Assembly (NCBI GenBank): GCA_016718275.1
Contig: JADKEA010000019.1
Coordinates: forward strand, 585,001 to 649,000
Source of the DNA: Candidatus Villigracilis affinis
GTDB taxonomy: Bacteria; Chloroflexota; Anaerolineae; Anaerolineales; Villigracilaceae
Length of the DNA stretch: 64,000 nucleotides
Reading direction: 5' to 3'
Shown here one piece after another: positions 63,046 through 64,000 of the stretch (position 1 is its first letter; the number at the start of each line of letters is the position of its first letter). A model generated the notes under the pieces. It made no database searches and was not told the DNA's origin. It saw only the letters and a program-made list of their open reading frames with translations. The position numbers were made by a program, and so were the translations under genes.

Positions 63046-64000
63046 ATGCAACCCACTCCTCGCTCTCTCTTTTTTATGCGCGCCTACTACCTGCTCTGGA
63101 CTGGTGCAGGCGGATTTGTCTTCCCATTCATCAGCCTCTTCTACGCACAAAAAGGGTTGAGCGGCACACAGATGGGCTGGCTCACCACCATTGGCAGCCT
63201 CATTGGGCTTATCAGCGCGCCGTTCATCGGGCGCATCAGCGACAATGCAATCAATCCGCGCCGTGTGCTGCAACTTTGTCTCTTCGGCTCAGGCGCATTG
63301 ATGCTCGCCCTCGGTCAACAAAATCTTTTTATCGCCATGGCTGTCATCATTGCGATAGAAGCGTTGGTGGGCGCGCCCGTTTATCCGCTCTCTGACGCGC
63401 AAGCCCTCAGCATCTCCAGCGAAAAAGAAGGCTTCGGCTCCATTCGATTGTGGGGTTCCTTGGGATGGGCGATCACAGCCTTTATTGGCGGGTGGATGGT
63501 CAGCCGCGCAGGACTCGTCTCCATCTTCTGGGGATACGCCGCCTTATACGGACTCTGCATCCTCATGCTCGGACGCATCATCACAACGCCGAAACCTGCC
63601 TCTGCTGCCGAGGAACATCATCTTCCCCTTGGAAAAGTCGCGCGTTCCTTGGTCACCCAACGCACCCTGCTCGGACTCACCATCGCTTTATCCATCTTCT
63701 GGCTGTCCAACGGCGGACGTCACCAATTTGAAACGCTCTACATGCATCAACTCGGCGCAAGCGAACAGCTCATCGGCTGGGCATACACCTACCCCGCCTT
63801 GATGGAATTACCCATTATGCTGTGGGCAGATAAACTCGTCCGCAAACATGGCGCTGGGAAAATCCTCTCCCTTTCAATTTTGCTTGAAGGCATCTCGCTT
63901 ATTGCCATCGTTGTCTATCCTTCCATTGCTTCCATTATGTTCATGCGCGCCGCGAGCGGATTTTATTACAGCTTCTATGCCATTGCCTCGGTCGGTTATG
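63046..64000 (+). CDS. MFS permease (LacY/nucleoside-type), 3' end outside the window
   Basis: The open frame runs from ATG 63046 (MQPTPRSLFFMRAYYLLW) to the window edge without a stop, at least 318 codons. It has about nine hydrophobic helices, with the MFS loop motif GRISDNAINPRRV near residue 61 and ELPIMLWADKLVRKHG in the second half. This is the MFS_1-like group of sugar or nucleoside permeases. No Shine-Dalgarno is clear. It is the third transport system of the locus. Confidence 0.85.
   Translation, partial: MQPTPRSLFFMRAYYLLWTGAGGFVFPFISLFYAQKGLSGTQMGWLTTIGSLIGLISAPFIGRISDNAINPRRVLQLCLFGSGALMLALGQQNLFIAMAVIIAIEALVGAPVYPLSDAQALSISSEKEGFGSIRLWGSLGWAITAFIGGWMVSRAGLVSIFWGYAALYGLCILMLGRIITTPKPASAAEEHHLPLGKVARSLVTQRTLLGLTIALSIFWLSNGGRHQFETLYMHQLGASEQLIGWAYTYPALMELPIMLWADKLVRKHGAGKILSLSILLEGISLIAIVVYPSIASIMFMRAASGFYYSFYAIASVGY

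Overview
The window looks like a contig from an anaerobic or facultative member of the Chloroflexota, most likely class Anaerolineae. This rests on gene content: HTH-kinase-nSTAND-WD40 giants, a BTAD/TPR regulator, many small lipoproteins, a DHOD-like protein coupled to pyruvate:ferredoxin oxidoreductase, and a large glycoside catabolic locus. I could not run any database search. No transposase, integrase, CRISPR array or tRNA was seen.

Layout. 1-3388 (+): most of a 23S rRNA, a 5S rRNA, then rpsU and infA behind a leader with an intrinsic terminator. 3408-9864 (-): a DHOD-like protein and NifJ (overlapping by 4 nt), DUF4406 and Nudix proteins, and a LysM lipoprotein. 9930-13153: a polytopic membrane protein and a divergent lipoprotein. 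13189-23088 (-): a corrinoid-dependent methyltransferase locus in two transcription units. The first encodes a corrinoid protein, an MtmB-family methyltransferase with Leu at the pyrrolysine position, and an ECF transporter (YkoE-like S, fused EcfA-EcfA, EcfT). The second encodes a small protein, a RACo-type activator, a homocysteine methyltransferase-like protein and a MtaA/UroD-like protein. This is the most interesting part of the window.

23175-28270 (-): a BaiN-type flavoprotein, a decayed and an intact metallo-beta-lactamase-fold gene around a serine hydrolase, and a GNAT gene that runs into about 350 nt of nearly pure G, which is probably an assembly artefact. 28306-34572: a HTH-kinase-nSTAND-WD40 gene split by a -1 frameshift exactly at an A AAA AAC heptamer, divergent from a TIR-FGE protein. 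34707-41874: CarD, two-TM and SRPBCC proteins, and a BTAD-AAA-TPR regulator next to two copies of a direct-repeat promoter, in front of a frameshifted lipoprotein gene and an SLH fragment.

41997-64000 (+): after a small SRPBCC gene comes a long colinear sugar locus. It holds an autoregulated LacI repressor, an ABC importer without ATPase, GH1 and GH4 glycosidases, ROK and BadF kinases, a GHMP-kinase/nucleotidyltransferase fusion, PIG-L and ChbG deacetylases, a Gfo/Idh/MocA dehydrogenase, an epimerase, a ceramidase-like hydrolase and two permeases. Gene junctions there, and some coding sequence, are built from degenerate 7-bp tandem repeats resembling cyanobacterial STRR sequences. These supply start codons, stop codons and one interdomain linker.
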